The notes below the pieces were generated by a model. That model was not told where the DNA came from. It saw only the letters and a program-made list of their open reading frames with translations, and searched no databases. A stretch of 64,000 bases of DNA from Parus major (lineage: Eukaryota > Chordata > Aves > Passeriformes > Paridae): assembly GCF_001522545.3 (NCBI RefSeq), contig NC_031770.1, forward strand, positions 12,038,620 to 12,102,619, given 5' to 3'. The translations under genes were made by a program, and so were the position numbers. Shown in pieces: positions 21,741 to 34,700 of this stretch; the stretch's first letter is position 1; each line of letters begins with the position of its first letter.

Positions 21741-22263
21741 AAAGCAACAAGAAGGGAGAGCAGAAGGCTGGAGAGCCTGACAGAGCACCCACAGGGACAG
21801 ATTACAGGGGAACACTAAGGTTTAAAGCAAGCAGGAGGAATGGTCCCTGACCCACCATGCCCCTACTGCCATGGCAAATGTCAGTCCCTCTGCCAAACCC
21901 CACACAGGCAGCCCAGCCCTGGACCATCAGTGGGAAAACACAGTGGGAAGGATTTGTGTCTGTCCTTTGCTTGTAGTGGATCAAAAGCAGGGGATGGCTT
22001 CTGTGACACAGCCAGCAAAGGGGGGAATAAAGAATATACTTCTGGCCAAAGCAGAGTCCTTCTTTAGTGACACCAAAGTGCTACCTGGCTTGCAAACTTA
22101 AAAAACCCAACACAAACAAACTTCTAAGAAAAATAAAGCAAGGACAAGCTCTCTTCACTGCGTCAATTTAATTGCATCAACACCCAGAAATACACATGCC
22201 AAGAGCCACCCATCCAAGAGAGCATCCTTCCATGGTGGGTCTTACTTTCACACTCCTTTCACT

Positions 22264-22323
22264 CAAAAATAAAAAGAAAAAAAGAAGAAAATAAAAGAAA
22301 AAAAGGAAAAAATATATAATTAT
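22264..22323. repeat. A-rich low-complexity tract
   Basis: AAAAATAAAAAG-like repeats on the plus strand end in a short TA run, inside the RRBP1 3' UTR; U-rich in the transcript. Confidence 0.85.
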
Positions 22324-22673
22324 AATTGCACTGGTTGATGTACACAGTCTTCCCTTTTCACACATTGGTGGGTTCTGCTGGAACAGGAGGGTGAAGCCCC
22401 AGCGCGTGCCCGGCGTGGCCACAGCAGCTCCCCAGGAAACTGAAGAGTTGTACAAAACAGTAAGAAGATTTTTCTTACAAACTGCAGTGTTTATTGGTTG
22501 GTTTTTTGGTTGGATTTTTTTTTTTGTATGTTTTCTTGTAAGTTTCAAAACTAGGTTTTGGGTCACTAATGGCTTGTATCTTTTATCTACAGTAAATTTA
22601 GCATAAATTTTTATCTTTAGGAATGTGTAAGGCATTTTGGTAAGTTAACTGTAAGGTCCAGGGTGAAGACTTG

Positions 22674-22712
22674 TCAAACTGAAGTCCCTTCCTTTGAACT
22701 GTCCTCTTTCCC
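22674..22712 (-). CDS. RRBP1: RRBP1 coding exon 23 (C terminus, stop)
   Basis: Thirteen codons read GKEDSSKEGTSV and TGA (22674-22676), matching the conserved RRBP1 tail. The acceptor is TTCTCCAG. The frame is phase 0. Confidence 0.93.
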   Translation of the reverse strand, partial: GKEDSSKEGTSV

Positions 22713-25700
22713 CTGGAGAACAAAAAAAGAAGTGTGTTACTCTGCTGGGCCTCACCCTTATTCTCATGGCAGCTCAAGGCCCAAAGCATTTCACAGATGG
22801 GCCCTGTCCTGCCTGTGGGGCAGGGAGGACCTTGACCACCATCTCATGTGGTCTCAGGATTTCCCAAAAGCCACCCAAACTGTTTCTGGCAGCAAGGACC
22901 ACTGTGCCTGCACTACTGAACTCCTGCCTGCTGCACACTGCCCCAGGGCCTCCACCAGCATCAAGGGGAGGGACATGGCCACCACCAGTACCGTTTCCTG
23001 AAGCTGTTCTTTCAACTTCTTCACCATTTCTCTCTCTTTGGCCAGTTGGTCCTGGGTAACCTTCAGTAGCTCCTGCAGTTTGGTTGCTGCCTGGCCCAGG
23101 TCCTTTGTTAATTTTTTTTCTTTTTCAAGTCTTTCCTACATAGCAGTCAAAAGAAGGCACCTGCCTGAGCCTCCCTTTGGCACCTGGTGACCTTCACCCC
23201 TTCACAACACCTCAGGACTGCATCAAGCTGTCTCAATGACCACAGGCCAGGGGAACACCCAGTTCCCACCTCAACAGGGACAACAGGCACCCCCCAAAGC
23301 TCTCTCTGGCTCCCTGGAGATGCCCTGGGCTAGGTCTGGCTGGTTTCCCAATGCATGAAAAGCCCAGCCTGTGAGTGTTTGCTCAGGGCATCACACGGAT
23401 CTCATCCTGCAGCGATGCAGTGGCTGTGGCCCTGCTGTCCTTTAGCCACAGCAGAGCTCTCAGCCCTCTCCTGCAGGGTAACCATGGGCCTCGCTCCCCA
23501 ATCCTCAGAAATGATAAATCATACCCGTAGTCCTGCTCAGACCTGACTTTCACTGTTGTGGCACAGCCAACTCACCTTGAGGTGCTGGGTCTCCTCCTTG
23601 TCTGAAGCTGCTGCATGTTCTGCCAGTCTCAGCTTTTCCAGCTCTGCCTGCAAGCTGCGTGCTAAGCTCTGGGCCTGGAAAGGGACACTCAGTAAGGGCA
23701 GAAGCCAACGGTGCCGGCATCTCCCACACATCTGCTCCAGCCATCCCCGAGTGCCGGCTGGGTGTGTCCTGCTGAAGAGCTGGGTGGTACTGACACACAA
23801 AGCATTGCTTGTGCTGATCCAGCTTCCACCAGGGAGATGGCATTTCCTGCTTGGAGCAGCAGGAAACCCAGCTAAAGCCCATAACCCTCAAAGGAAAAAG
23901 CTGGCACAAGACATGGGGGGACTGGGAGAGCTGAATTTGAGGGGCCAGTGATGCCACATGGCTTTAGAACAGCTGCTGTAAGAAGTCCTTCTGACACAGG
24001 AGGGAACATCCCACAGTGATGTCTGAGGTGAGGACAGTGATGGGGGAAAGCCTTCAGACCCTAACTCTAATTAAACCCTAATTCTTCAAATTATTTCTTG
24101 GGCTTCATTAGCAGCCAAGAATCCAGGAAGGCTTTGCAAACCCTGGTATCCTCCTCCCCCACACCCACCTCCTCCAGCTCCCGTGCCAGCTTTTGCCGCA
24201 GCATTTGCTCCTTCTCTGCCAGCGTTTCGTTCTGCTCCAGCTGGGTTTTCAACTGTGTTGAGAAGAGGGGAAAACACCCAGAAATAAAATTTTAAAAAGA
24301 CTCAAGAAATGAGCTAGCAGGGACATCACCAAAACACCTGGGCTGGACAGGAGAAATAAGAACAGCTTTCCCCATGGCACCAAAGGGCAGCAGGTACCAG
24401 CATCCCTCCTCTCTTGGGGATTCCTGATGGCGAGTCTGGGGCCTGGCTTAGCACTGCCCAATTTTGCTTGCTCCTCAGCACCAGCTGGGATGTGGGATGA
24501 GAGGCATCCCATAGAGAAAGATGTGTCTGGCAGGCCCCCATGACTGGGAGAAGGTTCCACAGTTAACAGGATTAAAGGAGAAAGAGCCCTGCCACTGGCG
24601 AGAGGTGTCAGCCTGGAAGGGAACAGCTGCTGCTAATGTCCTCAGCTCAGCTCCAGCAAGATTTATGAAGCCTCTGTAATCCTCATCCTCCCTGGCTGGG
24701 AAGGGACCCGGGCACAGCTCTGTCAGGTTGTAGTCCCCTTCCTCTGAGGAGACTCTGACCCCACAGGGCAGTGTCACATAGCAGTGCTGGCCCAAGGGCT
24801 CACAGCATGCCCTGCCTGCATCCCCCAAAGCTTGCCAGCCTGATGCCAGGACAGAGGGCTCCCAAGGGGAACAGCCTGGTGAAAGACACCTGCTTTGTTC
24901 CCTAAGGGAACAGGACACGTGGTTAATGGGGGGTGCTGGGCTGGCTCCCCCCAGCACAGGATGGGACACAACACAGCTGTGGCAGCCCTGAGCAGGGTCG
25001 TGTGCTGTTCTCCATGCAGTGAGAGATGGTGACACAGGACACGGGACATGGTTAAGGGTCAGAGCGTCCCCAGGAATGGTCTCAGCACCCTAACCTTGAG
25101 GGGTGCAGGCTCACTTGGCTCAGCCTCTAACCCCACTACTTCCTCCTGTATGTGGCTCTTTGCCTCACTCAGCTGCTGCCTGACCTGAGGGATGAGCAGC
25201 AAGCCTGGCTCAGTGACACATCCCTTTGCCACAGCCTTCACACGACCCCCAGGAGCCTACAGATAAAGCCTGACACTTTTTGGCTTGCACACGAGCTGGA
25301 ATGCTTGGAAAGCCAGCTCAGTTTCTGCCAGAGCAGGACAGTGGTATCTAACCTGGGCAGCTGGAGGTTCAGCAGCTCCCACAGGTGCAGAGCAAATCCT
25401 CCTACCTCATCTGCTCAGAGAGGGAGGGAGAGAGGGATACCCAAATGCCCCAGGGATGATGTTGTGGTGACAAGTGTCCACTGATGGGGCAGTTGTTTTT
25501 CCTGCCACACACCAGCTTGAGAAGCCTTGCTGCTCTCCCTTCCTTCCCAGCCCCATCACAGGAGGAAAGACAGGCAAACAAAAATCTCCTCCTGGGTCCC
25601 AGCAATTGCCTCTGAACGTGTGGTCCCCAGCAGCACCAGGTCTGCCCATGCAATGGCTGTGCCCTCCTGCCCTCCCTCAGCCCACAAGAAGGGTGTTTGC

Positions 25701-28700
25701 CCCACAGCTGCTCTGCAAACCAGCCCCAAGGACCCCGCAGGGCAAGTCCCAGGGTCCCTCCTTACCAGGGCCAGCTCCTTGCTCTGCTTCTGCGTTTCAG
25801 TCTTTGCTGCCTCCAGCTGCTCCTGGGACTCTGACAAGAGCTGCCTCAACTGCCAAGGAGGAAAAGAAAGGGAAAAAAAAAACAAACAAAAAAACCACCT
25901 GTTATGCACTTGGCTTTGGAACTCTTTGGCCCAAAGAAGATCTTTTATGATGCAATATCTTCCCAATGAGGTCAGGGTGTCATCACATGCTGACCTGCCT
26001 GCTGATGCCTGCTCAAGCAGAGACAGCCATGGGACAGGTCTGTCTCACCTGAGCCACAGAAACCACACAGGCCACCCAGGAGCAGGGCACAGCACTTCCA
26101 TAGAGATCTCCCTGACCCATCACCTTGCCCATGACTCCTGGCTTTAGGAGTCTACAACCTAGACTGGAGCAACCATCTCCATCTGTTTTCTCCTCCTTTG
26201 CAAAGCTGCAGATCCCTGCGGCACTTCCCAGATGCCCAGGGCACTCCTCAAATCCTCAAAACGTGCATGGGTGCAGAGTCAGGGTTAGAAGAAGGCAGCA
26301 GCCTCCACACTTACAGCTCCAACTTCTTTTGTGTAGTTCTGGCGCTCGGAGCTGGCTGTCTCCAAGTGATTTTCCAGTTGTGTTTCCAGAAGAGAGGTGT
26401 ATTCCTTTAGCTGCATGAAAAGAGAAGAAAGCAGGAGGGACTTGACTGAGGTCAAACACATCCAAAACATCCTATGGTTAAAGTCTGCCCTCCCCAAGGC
26501 AAGTCAGGAGATGGGGCCTGACTCAACCCAAGCACAGTGTGCGCTTCCCTGGCGCCTGTGCAGAGACCTCCCCTCCCTACAAAACCTCACCTGATCTGTG
26601 CTCTGCAGATCTGCTTTCAACTTCTCCACCATGCCTTCCAGGGATTTCAGCTGCAGGTGTGACTGAAGCAGAAAGGATCAGAGAAGGACACTGAGCACCT
26701 TTAGCTCAATCAAAAACTTACTGTTGTTTGACTCCCACCTTTCCCACTTTATCCTGTACCCATCAGGAAGAGGTCTGACACCCAAAGGGAGCTCCACAGA
26801 GGAGCTCTCCTTCCCAGGGAGGACACGTCTAAAACACACAGGCCATAAATGGTGGAGCAAGGCAACAGCTCTTGCCTGCAGCGTTTCAGGTGGCTGCAGT
26901 CAAGTTTCAACACTTGAGAAGCCAGCACCAGACTCGGCACAAGCTTCCTGCTGAAAGCACTTTTTGGTTTGGAAGCAGCAATTTTCCAGTGAGGTGGCAG
27001 GGACTTCATTACTGAGAGAGGCCAAGCTGCCAAAAAAACACTTAAACCCAGGCTGGTTTTTGAAGAGGACTCTGCAGATGGTTAGGTTTTTGGAAAGGAA
27101 GGATTCACCTCCTCTCCACCAAGAGGCAGGATTGCTCTGGGAGCTGCCCTAGGCACCAGACGTTCTTCCCATCACGAACACCACCAGTGGCCACGTCACG
27201 CTGTGCAATCCTACACCAGCCCTCAGCAGTGCTGGTGCTGCAGGAGCCAACAGTGGGCTGAGAAATCAAACATCTCTTGTACAACAGCTTCCTCCACCTC
27301 CCTGCAGTCCCAGTTAACTCCAAAACCCCATGTGATGGATGGGGAGCAGCCAGACCATGGAAAACAGTTCAATTTCAGTTCTGCATTCAAGAGGAAGGAT
27401 TCTACATGAGGTGGGCTTTTTGTCAGCTGGCTTGTGGTGACAGGAGGGGTAGATTTGGGGAGAAAAGGAAGTTCCTGTGTCTCAGTGTTCACAGCTGGCA
27501 GGAACACTAAGGGCCACCAAACAATTTATAGCAAACAGATCCCCTTCTCCTGGAAGTGTCCAGGAGCACCAAACCCAGGTGTGTCACCAACACGCACCTT
27601 TTGGAGCTCCTCTTCAGAGGCTGTCAGCTTTGCCTTCCACACCTGCTCCTCTTCCTCCACGCTCTTCTGCAGGTTTCGCAGCATCCCTTCCTGTGGGCAA
27701 AGCCTCAGCTGAGCCCAAACCTCCTCCAGCCCCACCCAGCTGAGCACTGTAAGGGCTGGAAGCTTTGGCATACTCAAAGCCTCTCCAAGGATTTGGGCCA
27801 GACCACAGGTGACACAATTAGAAACAGGTGGGGGGCTGGGGGCTCCTAATCCCTATTCTGGCTCAAACAACCCAGTCATCAGAGCCTTGCTGTGTCTCAT
27901 TCCATCACCACCAGCAAGGTTTCCAACACATTTAGGCTGAAGAAGAGCTCTGGAAATTCACCTTTATCCTGTTCCTCTGTCTCACTGACAAATACTCTAC
28001 CACAGGGCAGTGCCTCAACACACCAAGGGATGCCCACCCTGAGCTCATGGGCAGCCTGGGCTGACAGGAGATGTCTCCAGAGGGATTTCCAGTGGGAAGT
28101 CAATACAGTGCAAAGGGCAGGAGCTTACTGTCTCTGCGAGGATCGTTCTGTACTGCTCACATTCTGCTTGTAAAGTGCTTTGTGCTTCCTCTGCCTCTTT
28201 TAATTTAAGAGCTGAATCCTAAAAGGAGAGGTAAGGGAAGGAGAGACAGATGAGAAGAAGAAACATGTGACCCTCCAGCACACCCTCGCCCCTCCACTTT
28301 CCAGCCTTCACTTACTGGTGGCTCTGTTGTGATCATCTGCTGCTTTAGCACACCCACAGTCTTCTCCTTAAACTCCTGTAGCCACGTGTCATAATCCTGA
28401 GTTTGGAAAAAAGAGAACAAGGAAGAAGGAGGAGGATGCTCAGACATCTCTCCTTCACATGTGGAGGAGGCTCTGGGGGGGTCTGAGGAAGCCTGTCCCA
28501 CCTGCTCTGAGGACAAGGTGACTCCGGGGAGGGCAGAGAGCAGCGTCTGCTTGGTTCGTGTCTGGAGCGCGTCCAGCTGCTGGGCCAGCTCTTCCTGAAA
28601 GAGGGACAAACTGCAATGGATGGAGGCCTTGGGCACCTGCTGGCCAGCCTGACATCACTGGTCCTGCTTTTCTGTGCCTACAGGGCTGGGGAAACCAGCC

Positions 28701-31700
28701 AACACAGCAAACTGCTGGTGCTGGGAACCACAAAAACATCACTTCCAGTTCAACTATCTCCCTGCTTCCCCAACCATGAACAGTACCAGCACTGCCCTCA
28801 TGAAAAATTTTGGAGAAGCTTGCAGAAGATTTGGGCCAGCACTGTTCCTAAGCAGGCAGGCAGCCCAGGGCAGGCCTCCCTGGTGGTTTGAGGAAGCTGA
28901 ATGTTTCCCTTCCAACACCAGGGAAATGCCAGGCTCACCTTTGCTTTTGTAGCAGCAATCAGTTTCTCCTCACACGCCTTCTCCACCGTGGTCAGTGCTT
29001 CCACTGCCTTCCAGTTCTTTTTCCGAAGGTCCTGTGGAGACCACACAGAGAAGGCAATAAGCCACATGCCATGCCAAGGGCCACCAAGCTGCTTGCTGGC
29101 ACTGCAGGGGATTTCAAAGCCTCTGCTCAGGGAATTGAGTTTGGTCAGGAGTGTTCCATCCCATGCCCACACACATTCCTTTCTCCTGTATCTTTCCAGA
29201 GGCTCCACACACGCCCATTGCTCTGGCAGTGCCCTGGATGGGGCAGGAGCTCCAGAAATATGCTCAGGATGCCTGCAGGGGACACAGGCCAAGAGCAGGG
29301 ATGCAAGGTGGCCTCCATACAAGTGACAAAACATTACAGTAGGGGGATGAGGAGCAGGAAGGTGTGAAGGAGCCTTCTCAGAGATTGCCTTGGCCCTACC
29401 AGTGTAGGATCTCTCTGGCTTAGCAGGTCCTAAACCTTCTGACAGAACATGTCACCTCAGGCAGCCCACCAGCTCCAGCTGCACATCCTGCCAGGGGTAT
29501 TCCTGCTCTCTGGCAGATGAGGCAATGCCCCCAGGGCTCTGTCAGGCTGGAAGAGCCTCTGGCCACACCCTGGAGCCATCAGTAGGTGACCACGATGGGT
29601 TGTCCATCACTCACTTACATCGTTTTTCACCTTCTGTTGCTCCACTGCCTCCCGAAGCTGTGTGGCTTCCCTTTCCAAGGCTGAGAGCTGGTTTGTCTTC
29701 TCCTGGAGTCTGGAAGGGCAGGATGCAGGAGTGAGCCTGAGCAGTCACCTCCCTCACGGGCAGCAAGCTCCCGAGACAGAGACCACAGCCCTTCCTATCC
29801 TGGTCTGCTCTGGGATCTACACACAGCAGGAGGAAGAGGGAGCAGGACTAAAAACCACAGCCATGGCAATACTGGAGTGGGATCTGGTTTTTCTACCCTC
29901 TGACCAGCAATAAAAAGCAATCAAGTAACTGGCTGGCTGTACACACACAAAAAGAGGAAGAAGCAACCTAACACAAAGGCCAGGAATTCTGGCTTGCACA
30001 GCTGGGACTGCTCCTGTTTGTGGCTCATTAGGCTGAGAGAGCCCACAGCTCTGTATTTTGGAAGTATCATCCCACTATCTTGAGCAACCCTAAATCAGGG
30101 CTGCCAAGTAGACAGCAGAAAGCTGCAGGTTCCCTCCCCACCCTCAGATCCCCCTGAAGGGACCCTCAGCTTGAGCAAACCAAGGTTCAGGTCCTTGAGA
30201 AGAACTACACAGGTCTCTTGGGGTCTCAGGACAACTCAACAGCTGTTTTCCTTTAGAGGGATGCTGGATGCAACAGAGGGTTGCTGGCAATGAGGGCATC
30301 TGAGAAATCTTCCCCCTCCATGCAGAGTCTGGTCCTTCTTGGAGGTGCCCAGCACATGGACAAGGAACAACAGGCAGGACTCATGACAAGGGAACTCCAG
30401 TTAAAAGCCAGGAAACCTTTCTGTGCTAGGAGGTGGGGGAAGAGGTTATCACACACTGGAACAGGGACACAGAGTGGTGGTGAATCTCCATCCCTGGAGA
30501 TACCTGGAAACATCTTAAAAAAACTTCCTCTGGTTGGCCCAGCCTTGAGCAGGGACTTGGACCAGGGACATCCCAGCACCAGCACAAGCAGAACCTCCTG
30601 TTCTGCAGGAGTGGTCAGACTCCATGTGCCTGCCAGCAGTTCGGTTTTACTTCAGAATGGACTGGCTGATATACGGGGCCAGAAACAGAGCAAATTAGCA
30701 TTTTAAACAGCACTGCTGGCCAGGATTGACCTTCACTTCCCAGCTGGGCAGCCCCAAGCCTGCCTGGAAGGCAGGAAGCCCTCAGCCACAGGCTCAGGGA
30801 TCAAGGAAGCCTGGGACACATGGACAGGAAGCTGGAGATGCCACTGCAAGATGTGCACCTGGACCCACCTTGACTGCAACTGTTTCATTTCTGCTTCATT
30901 GGCTGCCTGGAAGAGAGAAAGTACTTTGATTACCTGCCCCAGGCATGTGATACAGGTCAGCCCTTTCTGTGGCATCCCAGAGCAAAGATAATTCAGGGAC
31001 TGTGTACACAGGGTCACCCACTCCCCTCCTCCCACCCCAATTAAACCAGCACACAACCTGCAGGTCTCTGTCTTTTTCTGCCTCCCGCATCTGGCCTGCC
31101 TCCAGCAGGGCTTCGATGGACTTGATCCTCTCCAGGAGCTTTGTATTCTCTGAGCTGGCATCCTGCAGTTTCCCTTTCACACTGTCCAACTCCAGCAGCT
31201 TACTTTTAACCTCTGCCTCAGAGCTCAGCAGCTTGCCCTGCAGTTCTGTTGGAGGGAGGGGTGACAAACACTTCAGTGCAGGTGCAAACAAACCTGGAGA
31301 CTCCCCATCCTGCTCTGTCCACACAGGATCTTTGCCAAAGAAGCCTTGGCCATGGATGCATTGAGGGGGCAAAGGGCAGGCAGGGATGCAGGACAGCACA
31401 GGAAAGAGGCATTGGAGTAACATCCTGGGACAGAACCACGGACCAGCCCCTGCCTTGCTCACACCAACACCAGGCAGCCTAACTCATCCCTGGATCTACT
31501 TGTCCTGCCCCAGCTGGCTCCTCCAAGCTCTTAAAGTCTGCAGTCTGCCCTACAGCCTTCCCCATGCTGATCCCAGTTCCTCACCAGCAATGCTCTGCTG
31601 CTGCCCTTTGGTCTTCTCTGCATCTGCCAACAGGCTCTTGTAGCTGCTTTGGGTTTTGCGGAGCTCGTCGCTGACCTCATCCAGCCTCTTCTGCAGCATC

Positions 31701-34700
31701 ACCTCTGCCTCCCGTTGGTAAGCCTGCATGGCAGGAAGAGAAGGTTTCCTGCAGCGTGACAGACACCCCAGCCAGTTTGAAGCCAAGCCTCACGTGCCAC
31801 ATAATCTTATTTTTAAGCTGTGTTTTGGTGGATTGAAGTCATCCTCCCACCAAGCTCCCCCTGAGCACAAAGCTCCCTGCCTTGCGCTCACATTTTATCC
31901 TGTGCCAGCCCTCACTGGGCAGTAGACAATACCCAAATGTCTCGATCCAGGGCCAATTCCATGGCCAACCTCCCTTCTGGAGAGCTCTGAGAAACCTTTT
32001 AGAGCCCTGGTTCAAACCACCCCAGCCCAGCAGGAAGAGGTGCTGGCACGAGGCTTTGCAGAACAGAGACACCCAACCACGTTTCCACAAGTGGAGGAAT
32101 TTTCTGTGCAGTTCCAGCCAGGGAATACTTTTTATTTTCCACCACAGAAAGCAGCAAGGAACAGGCCTGGCCAGGGCAGGCGTTTTGAGGGGGAAGGCAA
32201 AGGAGGAGGAGGAGTTGCAGCTTTACAGGTACAAGTCACATCAAGTCACATCCTTGCAGAGGGAGAAAAATTGTTTTGCATGGCTGGGACAGGAAAAGGT
32301 AAACCAGCAGGCCTATCTCTGTCCAAGGGATGCTTTCAGCACCACCAGGAAAGCAGGTCTGCTCTGGTATTTGACTCAATATCCACAGCTCAGGGCTCCA
32401 GGTGTTACTGTGGAACATATTCTCCCTAGCACCTTAAGCACATCCCTGACTTTAGAGTATTCCAGCTATTGTGATTTATTTAATTAGCATTAAGGTGTGC
32501 AGCAAGTTAACAGCCTTGGAGTTCTCCCAAAAGTATGTCTAGGAGCTCCTGCTTTGAGCCAGGGAAGCAAGCTCCTGCCCTCACACCAGCTGTGTGCTCA
32601 CATCACCCTCCTTGCTCTCACCTGCAAAAGCAGCAGGAGCCAAATGCAGCCCACCCAAAAGAGGGACACATCCTCAAGCACACAAAAAATTCAGAGCAAG
32701 GATATGGAAGGCCCCTTGCTCTAGGAACTCCTCTACAAAACTATTTTGGGACGTGCAGATAAAGGTCTCCTCCACCACAGCCCCTTCTTGAAGAGGCCAG
32801 AGCAATCCAGAGAACACAGCAGATTCCTGAAGGACATCCCTCACTCTGTTTGCTACACCGGGATTAATGCTCCCAGCACAGAGCTTAGCAACATCCCAGA
32901 AGGATCCCAGCAGGAGTACTGTCAGCATCCCCAGAAGGATCCCAGCAGGAGCACTGTCAGCATCCCAAGAAGATGTTCCTCCCTGTGTGAGTACAGCCTG
33001 CCTGCCAGCAACAGACCTCTGGGTGCTCAGAGCCTCTGCTTGGGAGGTGTCCTTTCAACACCCCTAAAAACCCCAAACCCAGCCACTCCCTACTGGCAAC
33101 CAAAAAAGCCACAAGCTCCATCTCCTGCACCAGGGAGAGAGAGCAACAAGCTTAAAACCATCTGAGTTTGAGAGAGAGAGAGAGAGAGAGAGAAAGTAAC
33201 TGCAGAGGAATGGCTTCAACCAGGGCATCCTGCTCCCTGGGCTCTGATGGTGATGCTACACAAGGGGCACAGGGAATGTGACAAGCTAATGGAAGGGAGA
33301 GCAATTAGGAAGCCTGCCAGGCAGCTTCCTTCCCAGCCAGGGACATTCATCTCCCTCCTAGCCCTTCCCATGGCCAAGTGCATGGATCCCCTGCCATTTA
33401 GCCACCCATCTCTGCAAGGGGAGAGGCTTTCCCGCCGCCTGCCTGACCTGCAGCTGCTCGATTCGCTTCTCCAAAGCCGCTGCTTTGATCTCCCAGCTCT
33501 TCCTCTGCTGCTCTTCTTGCTGCAGCACCTCTGACTTCTCAGACAGCTCTTTCATCAGCTTGTTGCACTCCTGCCTCAACTTGGCCAGCTCAGCATTTTG
33601 CCTGCAGCAACAGAAGCAAGGTTACTTCAGCCCACAGAACAGCCAAACCTCTCTGGTATTGGTTGGGGGGAAACACATCCTCCTCTGGGCCTGATACAGG
33701 ACTTGAAATGGTGAACTTTGTTTGCCTGTTTCTAGGACACTCCTGGTCCTTCAGGGAGGGGATGGAAAGAGCCAACAAAACACTTTGAAAAAGTCCTGTT
33801 TCAGTCACAGGAGACATTCCTTTCTTATGAAGTAGAGGACACATGGCTCTGTGTTCCCAGACACAAGAGGAAGCACTACAACAGCTGGAGTCCACTCTGT
33901 AATTATTTGCCTGCTGTTAATCACCAGTCATTTCAGACTGTGCATAAAAAGGAGTGTGAAATTCTTCCACCTAGCTCCTATTTGTTCTGCACACACTGGG
34001 CTGGGCTCTGTTCTCTGCAGCATCACTCCCATCAAAGAGCCAGCTTCATGTCTTCTCAAGTTTGAAACTATGAGCTCCCCTAGAGGGGGGAAAAACACCA
34101 CAGTGCCTCTGATCCCCTCTCCCTCCTCCACTGCCTGTTGGTTCTGGCATCAGCACAGGGGACCCCAAAGGAGAGAGGGATTCCCTGCCCTTTCACTTGG
34201 GAAGAACATCCTTGTTTCTCCTGGTGCACCCCCAGAAGCCATTTGGCAAGCTCTTCCTCCCCCATTCCCTCCTCTTCCTCCAGCTATTTGGGGTGTCTGT
34301 AGAAGTACCTTTGGGAAAGGGGGTGGCCAAGCCAAGGTCTGCCAGAGGGCAGCCCCAGGCTCTGCCCCTCCTCCCAGCCTTACTTGCTTTCCATCTGGCT
34401 GGTAGCCTGGTTGAGGGCATCCCTCAGGATGGAGTTCTCCTGCTGCAGGCGAGCCAGCTGCGTGTTGGGACCGTTCTCCAGCTGTTCCTGCAGAGTTCGG
34501 ATCTAGAGGAACCCAAGAGGGGTTAATGCCACCACCAGCCCTTTTGCTGCCCCTGTCTAAGCCCAGGATGAGCAGGAGTGTCTGGGGAGTGTCTGCTGAT
34601 GCTGACAGCTCTCAGGGGTGTGACATCCCAGGAAGATGCTCCAACGTGGCTCTTCTCCAAAGAGGTTTGGCGGAACTCAGAGGAGTTGGGGAGGTATTTG

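Larger units (their letters stand above)
21580..22673 (-). other. RRBP1: RRBP1 3' UTR (end approximate)
   Basis: About 1.1 kb lies downstream (minus strand) of the RRBP1 stop. It has two long A-rich blocks on the plus strand, at 21669-21740 and 22264-22323, so the mRNA would be U-rich there. AATAAA occurs on the minus strand at 22490-22495 and 21599-21604. The latter lies in sequence typical of a main cleavage signal and is taken as the end. Confidence 0.6.
31724..33447 (-). other. RRBP1: RRBP1 intron 6
   Basis: A 1.7-kb intron containing a 34/35-bp minisatellite (32892-32975) and a GA microsatellite (33170-33193). No exon or other element was recognised. Confidence 0.85.

Noticed and set aside
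31995..32015. tRNA B-box-like phrase (GGTTCAAAC)
   Set aside because: No matching A box at the right distance and no cloverleaf can be formed.
33170..33193. GA run considered as a promoter GAGA element
   Set aside because: It is a perfect dinucleotide microsatellite inside an intron, with no promoter context.
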